Origin: Verrucomicrobiota bacterium | Lineage (GTDB): Bacteria > Verrucomicrobiota > Verrucomicrobiia > Opitutales > Oceanipulchritudinaceae | Assembly (NCBI GenBank): GCA_009908535.1 | Contig: JAAAOD010000228.1 | Coordinates: 1 to 8,363, forward strand | Length of the DNA stretch: 8,363 bases | Direction of reading: 5' to 3' | Shown here: piece by piece, positions 7,526 through 8,363 of the stretch | How the letters are laid out: every line of letters begins with the position of its first letter | Numbering within the stretch: position 1 is the first letter of the stretch | Notes under the pieces: generated by a model | Databases searched by the model: none | Told to the model about the DNA's origin: nothing | Seen by the model: the letters and a program-made list of their open reading frames with translations, nothing else | Made by a program: the position numbers and the translations under genes

Positions 7526-7529
7526 TTAA
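7526..7529. repeat. TTAA, probable IS5-family target site (one copy)
   Basis: TTAA directly precedes GGGGACCTCT. It fits the YTAR target known for the IS5 subgroup. The second copy should lie at the far end of the element, outside the window, so the duplication cannot be confirmed here. Confidence 0.4.
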
Positions 7530-7545
7530 GGGGACCTCTAAAAAC
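7530..7545. repeat. Putative terminal inverted repeat of the IS5-family element
   Basis: GGGGACCTCTAAAAAC abuts TTAA and marks the switch from the orfA leader to the transposase-linked DNA. The partner repeat would be at the other end of the element beyond base 8363. Confidence 0.45.
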
Positions 7546-7697
7546 ACCCGCAAGCACCGTGATTTGCTTTGTGTAGGTTGATTTTCATGACATTGGCCAA
7601 CCAGAGCCTTCAAGAACGCCTTTATTCGGGCCAATTTTCGGCTTTCGGTCGTCTTCCGGAGTCTTTTCGACCCCGGTTTTCCGGAATTTCCACGCGC

Positions 7698-8363
7698 TCA
7701 TCCCGTCTCCAGGATCAGGAAGGTGAAGCGGTTCATGTTGTAGACCAGATTGGCCATTCCGATACATCGCTGGGCTCTTGCCATGCCGATACTTCGGATG
7801 ACCCATTTGCCGCGGCGGAACATCCAACCGTAAACGTGCTCGAGCCGGGAACGGACCCCGCTTTTGAGCTTGTTGATCGCCCTTTCGGCATCATTGAGGT
7901 CACGGTTGCGGCAGCCCTTGCGGTGGATAAAGGATTCGATTCCGAGCGCCTGCAACTTTTCGGCCACCGGCCCGCCGTCGTAGGCGGCGTCGGCGAAGAC
8001 GAACCCGTCCCCGGCTTCCATCAACGGCGCGATCTCCCGCGACTCGTGGACCGAGGCCTCCGTGGCCGAGTAATCCTCGATGAGCTTACTGGCCGCGTCC
8101 ACCTTGGTGTGGTTCTTGTAGCCGTAGTGGCTCCTGTGGCGCTTGCGGGTCCAACGCGCGTCGGTGTCCTTCTGACGCCCCCGGGCGGGATTCTTGTCGA
8201 AGCTCTCCAGGCGTTGCCCTTTCTTGAGGCGGGCGTTGTCCTCGCGGCTGTTGCGCCGGCGCGGCACTTCCATGATCGTCGCGTCGACGATCTTGCCCTC
8301 GCGGTGTTCGATGCCGCGCTCGCGCATCTGCTTCGAGAAGGTTTGGAACAGCGCCTTCACGCC
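7698..8363 (-). CDS. IS5-family DDE transposase (N-terminus outside window)
   Basis: This enzyme would cut and join the ends of its insertion sequence. The frame is open to the right edge; GTG at 8360-8358 is only the first in-window start, and residues are numbered from it. Visible IS5-family landmarks are IVDATI with catalytic D26, DARWTRK (~67-73), YGYKNHTKVD (~79-88), FADAAYDGG with catalytic D124, RKGCRNRDLN (~147-156), VRSRLEHVYGWM with R170 and catalytic E174, and a final IGMANLVYNMNRF. The full D-D-E set is present. Family members are usually ~300-350 residues, so roughly 80-130 N-terminal residues are missing beyond the window. There is no frameshift in the visible part, so the gene may be intact. 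It is transcribed toward the operon on the opposite strand. Confidence 0.92.
   Translation of the reverse strand, partial: GVKALFQTFSKQMRERGIEHREGKIVDATIMEVPRRRNSREDNARLKKGQRLESFDKNPARGRQKDTDARWTRKRHRSHYGYKNHTKVDAASKLIEDYSATEASVHESREIAPLMEAGDGFVFADAAYDGGPVAEKLQALGIESFIHRKGCRNRDLNDAERAINKLKSGVRSRLEHVYGWMFRRGKWVIRSIGMARAQRCIGMANLVYNMNRFTFLILETG

Larger units (their letters stand above)
7455..7529 (+). mobile_element. Left end of an IS3-family-like element, interrupted
   Basis: The segment begins TGAAGTGG and contains CAAAACTGGACAGG followed by GGCTTAG. This layout (TG terminus, then 'TGGACA', then 'GGC-TAAG') is what I recall for IS3-family left ends. It continues through a short leader to AAGGAG (7511-7516), a 6-base spacer and an ATG (7523-7525), as expected for orfA. 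The reading frame is lost straight after the ATG at a TTAA, where IS5-type sequence starts. A 6-base inverted repeat TGGTTC/GAACCA (7460-7465, 7493-7498) lies inside it. The rest of the element, if it survives, should lie beyond the IS5-family element to the right of this window. The assignment rests on terminal resemblance only. Confidence 0.5.
7523..7576 (+). pseudogene. Broken start of IS3-like orfA read into IS5-family DNA
   Basis: An ATG with a strong upstream Shine-Dalgarno opens a frame that passes through the TTAA junction and ends at TAG (7574-7576) after 17 codons. Only the first one or two codons belong to the original gene; the rest is IS5-family end sequence. The peptide is probably meaningless, and the entry marks the truncated gene start. 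Confidence 0.35.
7530..8363 (-). mobile_element. IS5-family insertion sequence (one end and most of the transposase; other end outside window)
   Basis: The outer end is placed at GGGGACCTCTAAAAAC (7530-7545), a terminal sequence of the style I recall for IS5-subgroup elements, directly next to a TTAA. About 150 bases separate this end from the transposase stop codon; I see no gene in that stretch (7546-7697). The transposase reads leftward toward this end, so this is the 3' end of the element. The matching inverted repeat cannot be seen because the window stops within the transposase gene. Confidence 0.65.

Noticed and set aside
7585..7827. 80-codon minus-strand frame overlapping the transposase 3' end
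   Set aside because: It overlaps the conserved transposase C-terminus in another frame and encodes nothing recognisable. The transposase stop at 7698-7700 directly follows the expected NLVYN-type ending.

Overview
The window is GC-rich and almost fully coding. It looks like a chromosomal accessory region of a Verrucomicrobiota-like (PVC group) bacterium. The best taxonomic hint is the C-terminus of the gene at 6416-7447. Its tail, with a WYDNG turn and a closing RRFYRAVEVVYP, is a style I know from verrucomicrobial exported proteins. No rRNA, tRNA or housekeeping gene is present to confirm this, so the assignment is an inference.

Region 1 (1-7447) is a tight run of five plus-strand genes. 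They overlap by 1 nt (first and second) and by 4 nt (fourth and fifth), and the other two gaps are 6 nt and 13 nt, so they very likely form one operon with translational coupling. In order they are: (1) the 3' part of a large protein whose N-terminal third matches the conserved region that follows transglutaminase-like domains in big bacterial surface proteins; (2) an exported two-part protein of unknown function; (3) a 184-residue protein with no signal peptide and no recognisable family; (4) an 852-residue exported mosaic protein with prenyltransferase/squalene-cyclase-type alpha-toroid repeats, an inserted beta domain, thrombospondin type 3 calcium repeats, two copies of a 'GFNLFVYP' module, an Ig-like domain and a beta-rich tail; (5) an exported fibronectin type III protein. 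Three genes have clear signal peptides, and the first is probably exported too. The set therefore reads as a cell-surface or extracellular assembly. Its actual task cannot be read from sequence.

Region 2 (7448-8363) is mobile DNA. Seven bases after the last operon gene begins what looks like the left end of an IS3-family element: a terminal-like sequence, a leader, a strong Shine-Dalgarno and the orfA ATG. It is cut immediately after the ATG, at a TTAA site, by an IS5-family element. The transposase of that element (minus strand, D-D-E residues visible) runs off the right edge. No operon terminator is visible between the last gene and the IS junction.

The left edge of the first gene and the right edge of the transposase both lie outside the window. 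The main open questions are what genes 1-5 build together and what genes 2 and 3 do.
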